Below are positions 18,031-25,052 of a DNA stretch of 64,000 bases, piece after piece. The position numbers were made by a program, and so were the translations under genes. The stretch covers positions 1 to 64,000 of the forward strand of contig CALXWP010000009.1 of NCBI GenBank assembly GCA_944392455.1, read 5' to 3'. The DNA is from an uncultured Clostridia bacterium (GTDB taxonomy: Bacteria > Bacillota > Clostridia > TANB77 > CAG-508). A model generated the notes under the pieces. The model had not been told where the DNA came from and ran no database searches. It was given only the letters and a program-made list of their open reading frames with translations. The stretch's first letter is position 1, and each line of letters begins with the position of its first letter.

Positions 18031-18507
18031 TTAATAATTAATTACTAATTTTTTCATGTAATCATATACATTTTTACTTATATATTTTTTTTCTTTTTCA
18101 ACATCATTTCTTATTCTTGTTGCACATATGTTATATTTTCTTCTTTCTTTATCCACTATAACATTTTGTATATCTAAATATTCTGCAACATATTTACCAT
18201 ATTCTTCACTACTATAAAAATGTGTTACAGGAATATTTTTTATAATATTTGATAAATATTTCATCTGAATTTCCACACTTTCTTTATCTAATCCATATTG
18301 CATTGGACTATTAAATGCCTTTAATATTTTTACATCTGGAAACTCATCTTTTATCCATTTTATTTTCGTTTCAATATCAATATTAAACTTAGGTGTGTCA
18401 TAAACCACAACATAAAATTTGTTCATTTCACTAACAGCCTTATTTATTAAATATTTATGTCCATCATGAAATGGTGCAAACTTTCCTATTGTAAAACCAA
18501 TATTCAT
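18031..18507 (-). CDS. NadR/NMNAT-like nucleotidyltransferase
   Basis: A 158-residue protein of the cytidylyltransferase-like superfamily. The N-terminal GKFAPFHDGHKYLI contains the HxGH nucleotide-binding motif, and ICATRIRND near residue 130 resembles the C-terminal (I/S)xTxxR motif. It resembles the NMN adenylyltransferase domain of NadR but lacks the kinase domain. The likely reaction is adenylyl transfer to nicotinamide mononucleotide or a related substrate; the substrate cannot be fixed from sequence. It begins two bases after the stop of a small membrane gene, the third gene of a compact operon. Confidence 0.75.
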   Translation of the reverse strand: MNIGFTIGKFAPFHDGHKYLINKAVSEMNKFYVVVYDTPKFNIDIETKIKWIKDEFPDVKILKAFNSPMQYGLDKESVEIQMKYLSNIIKNIPVTHFYSSEEYGKYVAEYLDIQNVIVDKERRKYNICATRIRNDVEKEKKYISKNVYDYMKKLVINY

Positions 18508-18509
18508 AT

Positions 18510-18722
18510 TTACTCATCCTTTTCTTCTTTATGATTACATATTCCCAAAACAGTTATAATAATTCCAATTACATTAATACCTATGGATAATCCTAATAAT
18601 ATTCCAGAGGTAAATTCAGCATAATTTGTTAAATTATTTCCTTGTGTAAAATTAAATGCAAAATATAATATTTCTCCTAATATAATAAGTAGTAATCCTA
18701 TTTTTACTAATTTTTTATTCAA
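18510..18722 (-). CDS. Small two-pass membrane protein (70 aa)
   Basis: Two hydrophobic helices (IGLLLIILGEILYFAF and ILLGLSIGINVIGIIITVLGIC) with a charged HKEEKDE tail. I prefer the TTG start at 18722, because GAGGTGA lies five bases upstream; the GTG at 18731 is inside that site. It is sandwiched between a DUF4177-like gene and an NMNAT-like gene with gaps of 12 and 2 bases, so it is certainly co-transcribed. No named family recognised. Transport of a precursor for the adjacent enzyme is possible but not shown. Confidence 0.6.
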   Translation of the reverse strand: MNKKLVKIGLLLIILGEILYFAFNFTQGNNLTNYAEFTSGILLGLSIGINVIGIIITVLGICNHKEEKDE

Positions 18723-18734
18723 TAAAATCACCTC

Positions 18735-18896
18735 TTAGTTTTTATTTTTAAATACTAATATAGCTCTTGCTGTTCCTGTTATGGACATAGTTATCAATTC
18801 ATATCCCTTTTCTAACATCTCATTTGCTTTTTCTTCTATTTTCTTTGCCATATTGTCTGCCTTTGGTGAATATTCTATAACTTCAGTTTTATACAA
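18735..18896 (-). CDS. Small DUF4177-like protein (53 aa)
   Basis: A short frame that starts with TTG at 18896 (MYKTEVIEYSPK...) after GGAGGGATTGATAA. It ends in RAILVFKNKN with a TAA, and the next gene starts 12 bases on. The pattern of a basic beta strand, a helix with Glu/Lys, then KGYELITMS and a final hydrophobic strand ILVF resembles DUF4177 proteins, which end in a similar GWELV...LIFKR segment. The family call is from memory of that pattern. First gene of the operon with the membrane protein and the NMNAT-like gene. Confidence 0.6.
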   Translation of the reverse strand: MYKTEVIEYSPKADNMAKKIEEKANEMLEKGYELITMSITGTARAILVFKNKN

Positions 18897-19034
18897 TTAT
18901 CAATCCCTCCATATACATTATAATATGTTTAAATACTATTTATAGTATATCATATAAAAGATAAAATTCAATTAAAAAATTCATATTTGATAATGTAATA
19001 TAGTAAATGAAAAATTTCCTATTAGATAAAATAA

Positions 19035-19074
19035 AAACCTACAATTTATTGATATCTCAATATTTCGTAGGTTT
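19035..19074 (-). terminator. Terminator of the tRNA-His / tRNA-Gln transcript
   Basis: On the minus strand AAACCTAC...GTAGGTTT, extended by an imperfect AT stem, is followed by TTTATTTTATC. It lies seven bases beyond the CCA end of tRNA-Gln. Confidence 0.75.
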
Positions 19075-19080
19075 ATGTTT

Positions 19081-19156
19081 TGGTTGGGCTGGCTAGATTC
19101 GAACTAGCGCATGCCAGAGTCAAAGTCTGGTGCCTTACCGCTTGGCTACAGCCCAA
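19081..19156 (-). tRNA. tRNA-Gln (anticodon TTG)
   Basis: The minus strand folds as a cloverleaf. The acceptor TTGGGCT pairs with AGCCCAA, and CCA is encoded. The anticodon arm CCAGA/TCTGG closes a loop with TTG at the anticodon position. The T arm contains TTCGAAT. It follows tRNA-His by nine bases, in one transcript. Confidence 0.95.
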
Positions 19157-19165
19157 TATATTAGA

Positions 19166-19243
19166 TGGGGTGGAAGATGGGACTCGAACCCACGGCCTCC
19201 AGTGCCACAAACTGGCGCTCTAACCAACTGCGCTACATCCACC
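19166..19243 (-). tRNA. tRNA-His (anticodon GTG)
   Basis: The minus strand folds as a cloverleaf with the anticodon arm CCAGT/ACTGG and the loop TTGTGGC, giving GTG. An extra 5' G opposite C73 (the G-1 typical of tRNA-His) is encoded at 19243, and CCA is encoded. The acceptor stem has one T-T mismatch (sixth pair). A protein-like frame on the opposite strand here is an artefact of the tRNA. Confidence 0.93.
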
Positions 19244-19310
19244 ATCTTCTAGCAAACTGCATATATAATTTTACCCCATCATTTAAGTTTTGTCAACTAT
19301 TTTTTATAAA

Positions 19311-20012
19311 TTATTCAACTTCTCTTGCCCATATGATTAATCTTCTAGTAGTATCATCTGTACATGTTGATAATGATATCTCTCTTTTTCCATTTGTATC
19401 TCTAGTCATATATTCAGAATCACTTGTACTTGTTTCATATTTATTATATACTTCATATGTAACTCTTCTTCCAGTATTGTCTGTTATGTATATTTTATCT
19501 CCATCTTCTAGTCTTTTATTATTTGAGAAGAATGTTCCATTTCTATAGTTATGTCCTACAAATACTGTATTTCCTACTTCATTTAAATTAATAGTTCCTG
19601 GATACATTTTAACTATTGCTACATTTAATGCATTTATACTCATTTCATAATCTGCAACTATTGGGTATTTTACATCTGTTTCTGGTATTTCTATTGTTCC
19701 TATAACATCATACCCCATATATGTTACTCCAGATCCTTCACCATCTGTTGCTTGACTTGTTGTTCCATCTTGTCCAACTCCATTTACATCTATTGAATCT
19801 GAAACTCCATTTAAGTCAACTGCATTTCCTTGTGGTAATGATGCTATTTGGTTTATTTGATCTTCGAATTCTTTTACAGCATCTCCAGCAGCTCTCTCTA
19901 TATAGTATTTTCTATATACATCAATTCCGAAGTATATTAGTAAGCCTACTATTGCAATTATAACTAGTATTAATATTACTGTTAATGATTTGCTATATCT
20001 ATTCTTAACCAT
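19311..20012 (-). CDS. Sortase family transpeptidase
   Basis: A 233-residue membrane-anchored enzyme. An N-terminal transmembrane segment (about residues 9-30) is followed by a linker and the sortase beta-barrel. The catalytic triad residues are visible: His154 in VFVGHNYR, Cys217 in LSTCTDD and Arg224 in TTRRLIIWA. The TLSTC-like motif and N-terminal anchor suggest a class D/E- or A-like housekeeping sortase; the class is not certain. Its obvious substrate in this window is the LPQTG protein at 16311-17831. The start is supported by GGGAGGAAGAAAT. The two tRNA genes lie between enzyme and substrate. Confidence 0.9.
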   Translation of the reverse strand: MVKNRYSKSLTVILILVIIAIVGLLIYFGIDVYRKYYIERAAGDAVKEFEDQINQIASLPQGNAVDLNGVSDSIDVNGVGQDGTTSQATDGEGSGVTYMGYDVIGTIEIPETDVKYPIVADYEMSINALNVAIVKMYPGTINLNEVGNTVFVGHNYRNGTFFSNNKRLEDGDKIYITDNTGRRVTYEVYNKYETSTSDSEYMTRDTNGKREISLSTCTDDTTRRLIIWAREVE

Positions 20013-20090
20013 ATTTCTTCCTCCCTTGTTACTTTTCCTACATAAATATATTATACCACATATTTTGCAGATTTTCTACTCTTTTGTTAC

Positions 20091-20438
20091 TTATTCAACT
20101 ATTTTTGGACCTAATGTTTTTCCTCCTAAAATATGAAAATGTAAATGCATTACTTCTTGTCCAGAATCTTTTCCACAATTTGTTATAACTCTAAAACCTT
20201 TTTCTGCAAATCCTTGATCTCTTGCTATTTTATTTATAACTTTATATATATGTGCTACTATTTCCATTTCTTTATCTTTTACATCTAGTAGTTTTTCTAT
20301 GTGTTTTTTTGGTACTACTAGTATATGAATTGGAGCTGCTGGGTTTACATCATTAAAAGCAATAACTTTATCATCTTCATATACAATTGTAGATGGTATC
20401 TCTTTATTAATTATTTTACAAAAAATACAATTTTCCAT
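20091..20438 (-). CDS. HIT family protein (histidine triad nucleotide-binding)
   Basis: A 115-residue Hint-type protein. The catalytic histidine triad is HLHFHILGG near residue 98, and CIFC at the N-terminus with a later His is the usual zinc-site remnant. Such proteins hydrolyse AMP-linked compounds such as aminoacyl- or phosphoramidate-AMP. It lies 24 bases downstream of alaS in the same direction, a sensible place for an enzyme that can clear aminoacyl-adenylates, although that link is inference. Confidence 0.93.
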   Translation of the reverse strand: MENCIFCKIINKEIPSTIVYEDDKVIAFNDVNPAAPIHILVVPKKHIEKLLDVKDKEMEIVAHIYKVINKIARDQGFAEKGFRVITNCGKDSGQEVMHLHFHILGGKTLGPKIVE

Positions 20439-20462
20439 ATATATTACCTCTTCTCTTTTTAT

Positions 20463-22217
20463 TTATTCTAAAATAGCTTTAATTCTTCTTACACCTGCTG
20501 AACTAGACTCTTCTTTCTTTATTTTAAAATGTCCTAATTCACCTGTATGTGTTACATGAGGCCCTCCGCATATTTCTTTACTAAAATCACCTATTGTATA
20601 TACTTTTACTTTTTCACCATATTTATTTTCAAATAATCCCATTGCACCCGCTCTTTTAGCTTCTTCTAATGTCATTTCTTCACAAGTTACAGGTAAATCT
20701 CTTTTTATTTGCTCATTTACTATATCTTCTACTTGTTGTAATTGTCCTTTTGTCATTTTTTCTGGATGAGAAAAATCAAATCTTAATCTTTCAGTAGTTA
20801 TATTTGAGCCTTTTTGTTTAGCATGCTCTCCTAAAACAATTTGTAAAGCTTTATGAAGTAAATGTGTAGCTGTATGATAAGCAATTGTTTTCTCATTTTG
20901 CTCAGCTAATCCACCTTTAAATTTCTGTTCACTACCCATTCTAGATTTTTCTTGATGTTCTTTAAATAATTTATCAAATTCAGAATTATCTATTTTAAAC
21001 CCTTGCTCTTTTGCTAAATCTGCTGTTATCTCTGGTGGAAATCCATATGTTTCATATAGTTTAAATATAGTTTGTCCATCTATAACATTTTTATTCTCTT
21101 CTTTTGCTTTATTTATTGCCTTCTCAAATTCTCTTTCACCATGTGCTAATGTCTTTACAAATTTATCTTTTTCTTCGATAATAACTTGTTTTATTACTTT
21201 TCTGTTTCTATCAAGTTCTGGATACATTTCTTTTAATATATCAATATTTAAATCAATAAGATTTCCAAGTTCATTTAAATCAATTTGCATTTTATTTAAA
21301 TGTCTTGACATTCTTCTTATTAATTTTCTTAATACATATCCTCTATCTATATTAGATGGTCTTCCGCCATCTGCTATTACCATCATACTAGCACGTAAAT
21401 GTTCTGCTACAATTCTTCTACTTTCTATATTATCATTTTTAGCAATTTCTTTTAGTTTGTTCATAACTGGAGCAAAAAGTTCTGTATCAAAAGGAGTTGT
21501 TTTTCCTTGTAATAACATTGTCATTCTTTCTAATCCAAGTCCAGTATCTACATTATGTTGTTTTAATTTTTCATATTTTCCATCTTTTGTTTTGTAATAT
21601 TCCATAAATACATTGTTCCAAATTTCAACATATTTACCACATCCGCAAGATGGCTGACAATCAGGCGAGCATGCTTCTTTTCCTGTGTCATAAAACATTT
21701 CAGTATCAGGTCCACATGGTCCTTCTTCTCCTGCTATCCACCAGTTATCATCTTTTCCATAATAATAAATTCTATCTTCTGGTATACCTGCTTTTTTCCA
21801 ACATTCTGCTGTAACTTCATCTCTTGGAGCATCTTCGTCTCCTGCAAAACAAGTTACTGATAATTTTTCTACTGGTATTCCTAATTCTTTGGTTAAAAAC
21901 TCAAAACTCATTGCTACAGACTCTTCTTTGAAATAATCTCCTAAAGACCAATTTCCAAGCATTTCAAAATATGTTAGATGTCTGTTATCTCCAACCTCAT
22001 CTATATCATTTGTTCTTAAACATTTTTGGTAATCAGTAAGACGTGTACCTTCTGGATGTTTTTCTCCTAATAAATATGGAACTAAAGGTTGCATTCCAGC
22101 TGTTGTAAATAAAACAGATGGATCATTCTCTGGTATTAATGGTGCACTTGGTATTACTGCATGTCCATGTTTTTTAAAAAAGTTTAAGTATTTATTTCTA
22201 ATTTCAATAGCTTTCAT
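20463..22217 (-). CDS. alaS: Alanine--tRNA ligase, short form lacking C-Ala domain
   Basis: A 584-residue AlaRS, whereas the usual bacterial enzyme has 870-880. The class II catalytic domain is intact (FTTAGMQPLVPYL, RTNDIDEVGDNRHLTYFEMLGNWSLGDYF), followed by the tRNA-recognition helical domain. The editing domain has H448xxxH452 and C550xxxH554. The beta-barrel linker of about 110 residues before the editing domain is absent, and the protein ends right after GVRRIKAILE, so the oligomerising C-Ala (DHHA1) domain is missing too. The zinc motif reads CGGPH rather than CGGTH, and a Cys-rich insert (CSPDCQPSCGCGKYVEIWNN) sits in the catalytic domain. No decay is seen. From memory, this layout resembles AlaRS of Patescibacteria-like lineages. 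Confidence 0.93.
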   Translation of the reverse strand: MKAIEIRNKYLNFFKKHGHAVIPSAPLIPENDPSVLFTTAGMQPLVPYLLGEKHPEGTRLTDYQKCLRTNDIDEVGDNRHLTYFEMLGNWSLGDYFKEESVAMSFEFLTKELGIPVEKLSVTCFAGDEDAPRDEVTAECWKKAGIPEDRIYYYGKDDNWWIAGEEGPCGPDTEMFYDTGKEACSPDCQPSCGCGKYVEIWNNVFMEYYKTKDGKYEKLKQHNVDTGLGLERMTMLLQGKTTPFDTELFAPVMNKLKEIAKNDNIESRRIVAEHLRASMMVIADGGRPSNIDRGYVLRKLIRRMSRHLNKMQIDLNELGNLIDLNIDILKEMYPELDRNRKVIKQVIIEEKDKFVKTLAHGEREFEKAINKAKEENKNVIDGQTIFKLYETYGFPPEITADLAKEQGFKIDNSEFDKLFKEHQEKSRMGSEQKFKGGLAEQNEKTIAYHTATHLLHKALQIVLGEHAKQKGSNITTERLRFDFSHPEKMTKGQLQQVEDIVNEQIKRDLPVTCEEMTLEEAKRAGAMGLFENKYGEKVKVYTIGDFSKEICGGPHVTHTGELGHFKIKKEESSSAGVRRIKAILE

Positions 22218-22329
22218 TCATATTCCCCTATTCTTCATTATTTTATTGATTTTCTCATAATTTTAGATATAGAGAATTATATTACATTATTGGTTAAAAA
22301 TCAATACTTTCATAAGGTTTAGTTACATA

Positions 22330-22376
22330 AAAAAGAATTCTGCATGATAGATTCTTAGTCTTACAGAATTCTTTTT
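22330..22376 (-). terminator. Terminator after spoVM
   Basis: AAAAAGAATTCTG and CAGAATTCTTTTT form a 13-bp perfect stem around a 20-base loop, 14 bases after the spoVM stop. T-runs flank both sides, so it may act in both directions. Confidence 0.7.
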
Positions 22377-22389
22377 ATCATAATTAATC

Positions 22390-22470
22390 TTATGTATTAT
22401 CTTTAATTCCAAATATTAATTTAACAAAACCTCTTAAAAATTTTGGAACTTTTTTTACAATAATAGTCAT
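22390..22470 (-). CDS. spoVM: SpoVM-like spore-assembly peptide (26 aa)
   Basis: A 26-residue peptide that starts MTIIVKKVPKF and ends GIKDNT, the same length as Bacillus subtilis SpoVM. Aligned without gaps, it keeps the K-x-PKFL core, Pro9 at the same position, the Gly after it, Val, a basic residue and a later Gly at the positions of SpoVM's PKFLGGIVR...G. SpoVM is the amphipathic helix that marks the convex forespore membrane and recruits SpoIVA. The start is an ATG with AAGGAGGG nine bases upstream. It lies 27 bases after a small membrane gene and ends before a terminator. If right, the organism has or recently had sporulation. Confidence 0.82.
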   Translation of the reverse strand: MTIIVKKVPKFLRGFVKLIFGIKDNT

Positions 22471-22497
22471 ATATCAATTCCCTCCTTAGCACTTTTT

Positions 22498-22653
22498 CTA
22501 ACAACAAAGCCACATAATACCAACAGCTACAATGACTACTCCAATTACAAATAGCCATCCTGCTATAGGAAGTAATAATACTAATAGAATTCCTAGACCT
22601 AATCCAATTAAGCATACTGCAATTGTTTTCTTTAAAGCTCTTAACATATTCAT
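22498..22653 (-). CDS. Small hydrophobic membrane protein upstream of spoVM (51 aa)
   Basis: Starts MNMLRALKKT after AAAGGAGGTAATA, then two hydrophobic stretches (IAVCLIGLGLGILLVLLLPI and GWLFVIGVVIVAVGIMW) and ends in LCC. The polar/basic N-terminus and very hydrophobic body indicate an integral membrane peptide with two helices. It shares a transcript with the spoVM-like gene, so a sporulation or envelope role is possible. I have no secure family name. The in-frame ATG at 22647 is an alternative start, two codons later. Confidence 0.7.
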   Translation of the reverse strand: MNMLRALKKTIAVCLIGLGLGILLVLLLPIAGWLFVIGVVIVAVGIMWLCC

Positions 22654-22774
22654 TATTACCTCCTTTTTTATATATTATATTATTTAATTAATTTATTTGT
22701 TACCATTTTATGTTTTACTCTATATTATACTATATAAATATGATATAATCTTTTACGTGAAAGGATTGATATCT

Positions 22775-23428
22775 ATGAATAAAACAAATAACATGAAACC
22801 AAAAGATGCAATAAAAATATTAAATATATTAAAAGAAACTTATCCTGATGCAAAATGTAGTTTAGATTTTACAACTCCTTTTGAAATGCTTGTAGCAGTA
22901 ATTTTATCAGCTCAATGCACTGATGAAAGAGTTAATAAAACAACACCTAGTATTTTTATTAAGTATTCTACACCTGAAGATTTTGTAAAAATGCCTCTTT
23001 CTACATTAGAAGAATTAATTTATCCATGTGGTTTTTATAAAAATAAAGCTAAAAATATAAAACTTACTGCTGAAAAAATCGTAAATGAGTTTAATAGCCA
23101 AGTACCAGATAACATGGAAGATTTACTTTCACTTCCTGGTGTAGGTAGAAAAACTGCAAATGTAGTAATGCTTGAAGCATTTGGAAAGCCTCAAGGTATT
23201 GCTGTAGATACTCATGCCAAAAGATTATCAAATAGAATAGGCTTTTCAGATAAAGATACTCCTGAAAAAATAGAACAAGACTTATTAATTTTATTTCCTT
23301 ATGAATATTTAAAAGATGTTAATCATATTCTTATATATCATGGAAGAGCAATCTGTACTGCAAGATCTCCTAAATGTATTGATTGTCCAATTAATTCATA
23401 TTGTAAATATTACAAAGAAAATAAGTAA
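22775..23428 (+). CDS. nth: Endonuclease III
   Basis: About 217 residues from the ATG at 22775 (AAAGGATTGATATCT upstream); an earlier in-frame ATG at 22697 precedes the apparent -10 and is rejected. This DNA glycosylase/AP lyase removes oxidised pyrimidines in base-excision repair. Visible are the helix-hairpin-helix LPGVGRKTANVV with catalytic Lys, the catalytic Asp in VDTHAKRL, and the C-terminal [4Fe-4S] ligands in a C-x6-C-x2-C-x5-C pattern (CTARSPKCIDCPINSYC). Normal length. A TATAAT lies at 22744-22749. Confidence 0.96.
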   Translation: MNKTNNMKPKDAIKILNILKETYPDAKCSLDFTTPFEMLVAVILSAQCTDERVNKTTPSIFIKYSTPEDFVKMPLSTLEELIYPCGFYKNKAKNIKLTAEKIVNEFNSQVPDNMEDLLSLPGVGRKTANVVMLEAFGKPQGIAVDTHAKRLSNRIGFSDKDTPEKIEQDLLILFPYEYLKDVNHILIYHGRAICTARSPKCIDCPINSYCKYYKENK

Positions 23429-23459
23429 AATATAAATAATAATAGTATATTTGTTTGTA

Positions 23460-23490
23460 AATCATCCCATAATAATGTCATGGGGTGATT
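23460..23490 (+). terminator. nth terminator whose 3' arm contains the next gene's Shine-Dalgarno
   Basis: AATCATCCCAT and ATGGGGTGATT form an 11-bp stem (one G-T pair) around a 9-base loop, followed by TTATTTT. The 3' arm holds GGGGTGA, exactly the ribosome binding site of the TTG-started gene at 23496. The element can act both as a terminator for nth and as an RBS-masking hairpin. Confidence 0.6.
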
Positions 23491-23495
23491 TTATT

Positions 23496-23621
23496 TTGAC
23501 TAATATTAATTGTTCTTGTAATTGTATATATCAGATAGATGGTAAATGTAATCTTGAAAATATACAAAATCAAAAGATATCAAGTAATAATAAAGATTGT
23601 ATATATTTTTCACCTAAATAA
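23496..23621 (+). CDS. Cys-rich mini-protein (41 aa)
   Basis: Starts MTNINCSCNCIYQIDGKCNL from a TTG with GGGGTGA seven bases upstream, and ends DCIYFSPK. Five cysteines in a C-x-C-x-C...C...C pattern suggest metal binding. Very similar small clostridial proteins (NCSxxCIYQxDGxCxL...CxYF) are common and often misnamed as hydroxymyristoyl-ACP dehydratase; the true role is unknown. The in-frame ATG at 23475 lies in the terminator loop and is less likely. A strong promoter for the next gene begins four bases after its stop. Confidence 0.68.
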   Translation: MTNINCSCNCIYQIDGKCNLENIQNQKISSNNKDCIYFSPK

Positions 23622-23624
23622 TGA

Positions 23625-23653
23625 TTGACAAATTTTATATAAAATTATATTAT
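23625..23653 (+). promoter_or_regulatory. Promoter for the bactofilin-like membrane protein
   Basis: TTGACA, exactly 17 bases, then TATTAT. The start codon at 23680 follows 26 bases later, with AAGGAGGG between. Confidence 0.7.
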
Positions 23654-23679
23654 ATCTTCATGTTTAAGGAGGGATTTTT

Positions 23680-24831
23680 TTGAAAAATAATATTTTAACT
23701 AAGACTTTTTTATGTCTTTTTTTACTACTTTTTATTTTATTTTCTTATACTGTATTTGCAAGTAATGATTTAGTCATTGAACCTCGTACAGCTGATGATC
23801 CACAAGCTACATTAGTAGAAAATAATACAGAAGATACATATGTAAACTCAGATCAATTTTTATTTGATAGTATTGTTGAAGTTTCTGACAATATTAATGG
23901 TAATGTTGCAATATATGGAAGTACTGTAACTATTAAAGGTGAAATTCAAGGCGATTTATTAGTTATTGCAAATTCACTAGAAATAGCAAAAGATGCTATG
24001 ATTTATGGTAATGTTTTTGCATATTCACCTGAAATAGAAATATCAGGTATTGTATCTGATGTATATGCTGTTTCAAATAACTTTATTTTAGAAGAGTCTG
24101 GTATTATTGGTAGAAATTTAAATCTTATTTCACCTAATATCACTCTTTATGGAAAAGTTTCAAGAGATGCAAATATAAATACTTCTAACTTATCATTTTC
24201 AGAAGAGATAAAACAATCTGTTATTGAAGGTAACTTAAATTACTGGTCTAATTCTGAATTGTCAATTCCAGAAGGTGTAACAGATGGAGAAATAAAATTC
24301 AATCAACTTAATACAAGATCTACTGAAGATGTTATATTATCAGCAATTTCTAGTATTATTACAAGTTTAATTTTATCTTTAGCTGTAATATTATTATCAC
24401 TATGGATATCTCCTGAATTTAAAGATAGAGTAGGTATGATGCTAAAAAATAATAGTCGTAAATCATTCTGGATAGGACTTTTAATAGCATTTGTTATAAT
24501 AGTAGTTTCGATACTATTATTACTATTTAGTTTTGGATTAGGTAGTACAATTGCTGTATGTCTATTAGGCTTACTAATTCTAGCATTTGCAATATCTAAT
24601 ACAGTATTTTCAATGGCAGTTTCAAAACTTATTGTAAATAAATTTACATTTAAAACTAATACTCCTTTTATATTGTTCTCACTTTTAATATTATTAATAC
24701 TTTCATTACTAAGATATATTCCATATTTAGGAACAATTTTAAATATTATAACTTCTATAATTGGTTTAGGTATGATTGGTATGAATTTTTATAAAAGAAG
24801 AATATTATATAAAGTAGACGAAAAAAAATAA
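23680..24831 (+). CDS. Exported bactofilin-like (polymer-forming) membrane protein
   Basis: About 383 residues, from a TTG start with AAGGAGGG upstream. Residues 1-27 are a signal peptide. Residues about 55-190 carry irregular right-handed beta-helix-like repeats (GNVAIYGSTVTIKGEIQGDLLVIANSLEI..., IYGNVFAYSPEIEISG), as in polymer-forming cytoskeletal (bactofilin, DUF583) proteins. About five transmembrane segments follow from residue 220 to 375. The architecture of an extracytoplasmic bactofilin-like domain plus a polytopic membrane part recurs in Clostridia with unknown function; an envelope-stress or cell-shape role is inference. Monocistronic. Confidence 0.75.
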   Translation: MKNNILTKTFLCLFLLLFILFSYTVFASNDLVIEPRTADDPQATLVENNTEDTYVNSDQFLFDSIVEVSDNINGNVAIYGSTVTIKGEIQGDLLVIANSLEIAKDAMIYGNVFAYSPEIEISGIVSDVYAVSNNFILEESGIIGRNLNLISPNITLYGKVSRDANINTSNLSFSEEIKQSVIEGNLNYWSNSELSIPEGVTDGEIKFNQLNTRSTEDVILSAISSIITSLILSLAVILLSLWISPEFKDRVGMMLKNNSRKSFWIGLLIAFVIIVVSILLLLFSFGLGSTIAVCLLGLLILAFAISNTVFSMAVSKLIVNKFTFKTNTPFILFSLLILLILSLLRYIPYLGTILNIITSIIGLGMIGMNFYKRRILYKVDEKK

Positions 24832-24846
24832 ATATAAATATTTATT

Positions 24847-24879
24847 AAAACCTAATTGATATATATCAATTAGGTTTTT
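24847..24879 (+). terminator. Terminator of the bactofilin-like gene
   Basis: AAAACCTAATTGAT and ATCAATTAGGTTTTT flank a 4-base loop and end in a T-run, 15 bases after the stop codon. Confidence 0.8.
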
Positions 24880-24937
24880 CTATGTATAATATATTTCTAT
24901 AATAAATATGTTAATAGTTATTGAATATAGCACATAT

Positions 24938-24966
24938 TTGATTTTAAGTGCTAAATATAGTATAAT
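24938..24966 (+). promoter_or_regulatory. Promoter of the orphan gene at 25080
   Basis: TTGATT, 17 bases, then a perfect TATAAT, giving a leader of about 105 bases before the start codon. Confidence 0.6.
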
Positions 24967-24988
24967 TAAAGTTGAAGCAAATTAACAT

Positions 24989-25052
24989 AACATAGCATTT
25001 CTAAAATAATTAATTGTTAAACTATTTCAGAGGGATGCTATGTTCCCTCTGA
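24989..25052 (+). promoter_or_regulatory. Structured leader with possible pseudoknot
   Basis: TCAGAGGGA and TCCCTCTGA (25027-25035, 25044-25052) form a 9-bp hairpin with the 8-base loop TGCTATGT. An upstream strand AACATAGCAT (24989-24998) is perfectly complementary over 10 bases to ATGCTATGTT (25035-25044), which covers the whole loop. This allows an H-type pseudoknot or a switch between two folds. It ends 27 bases before the start codon of the GC-richer orphan gene. No known riboswitch class recognised. Confidence 0.5.

Noticed and set aside
19165..19548. Open frame on the plus strand starting MGWKMGLEPTASS
   Set aside because: It is read across the complement of tRNA-His and antisense to the sortase gene; this is a common false protein from tRNA sequence.
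22421..22615. 64-codon minus-strand frame starting MLNWIRSRNS
   Set aside because: It lies out of frame over the small membrane gene and the spoVM-like gene, both of which have strong ribosome binding sites; codon use is unlike the genome.
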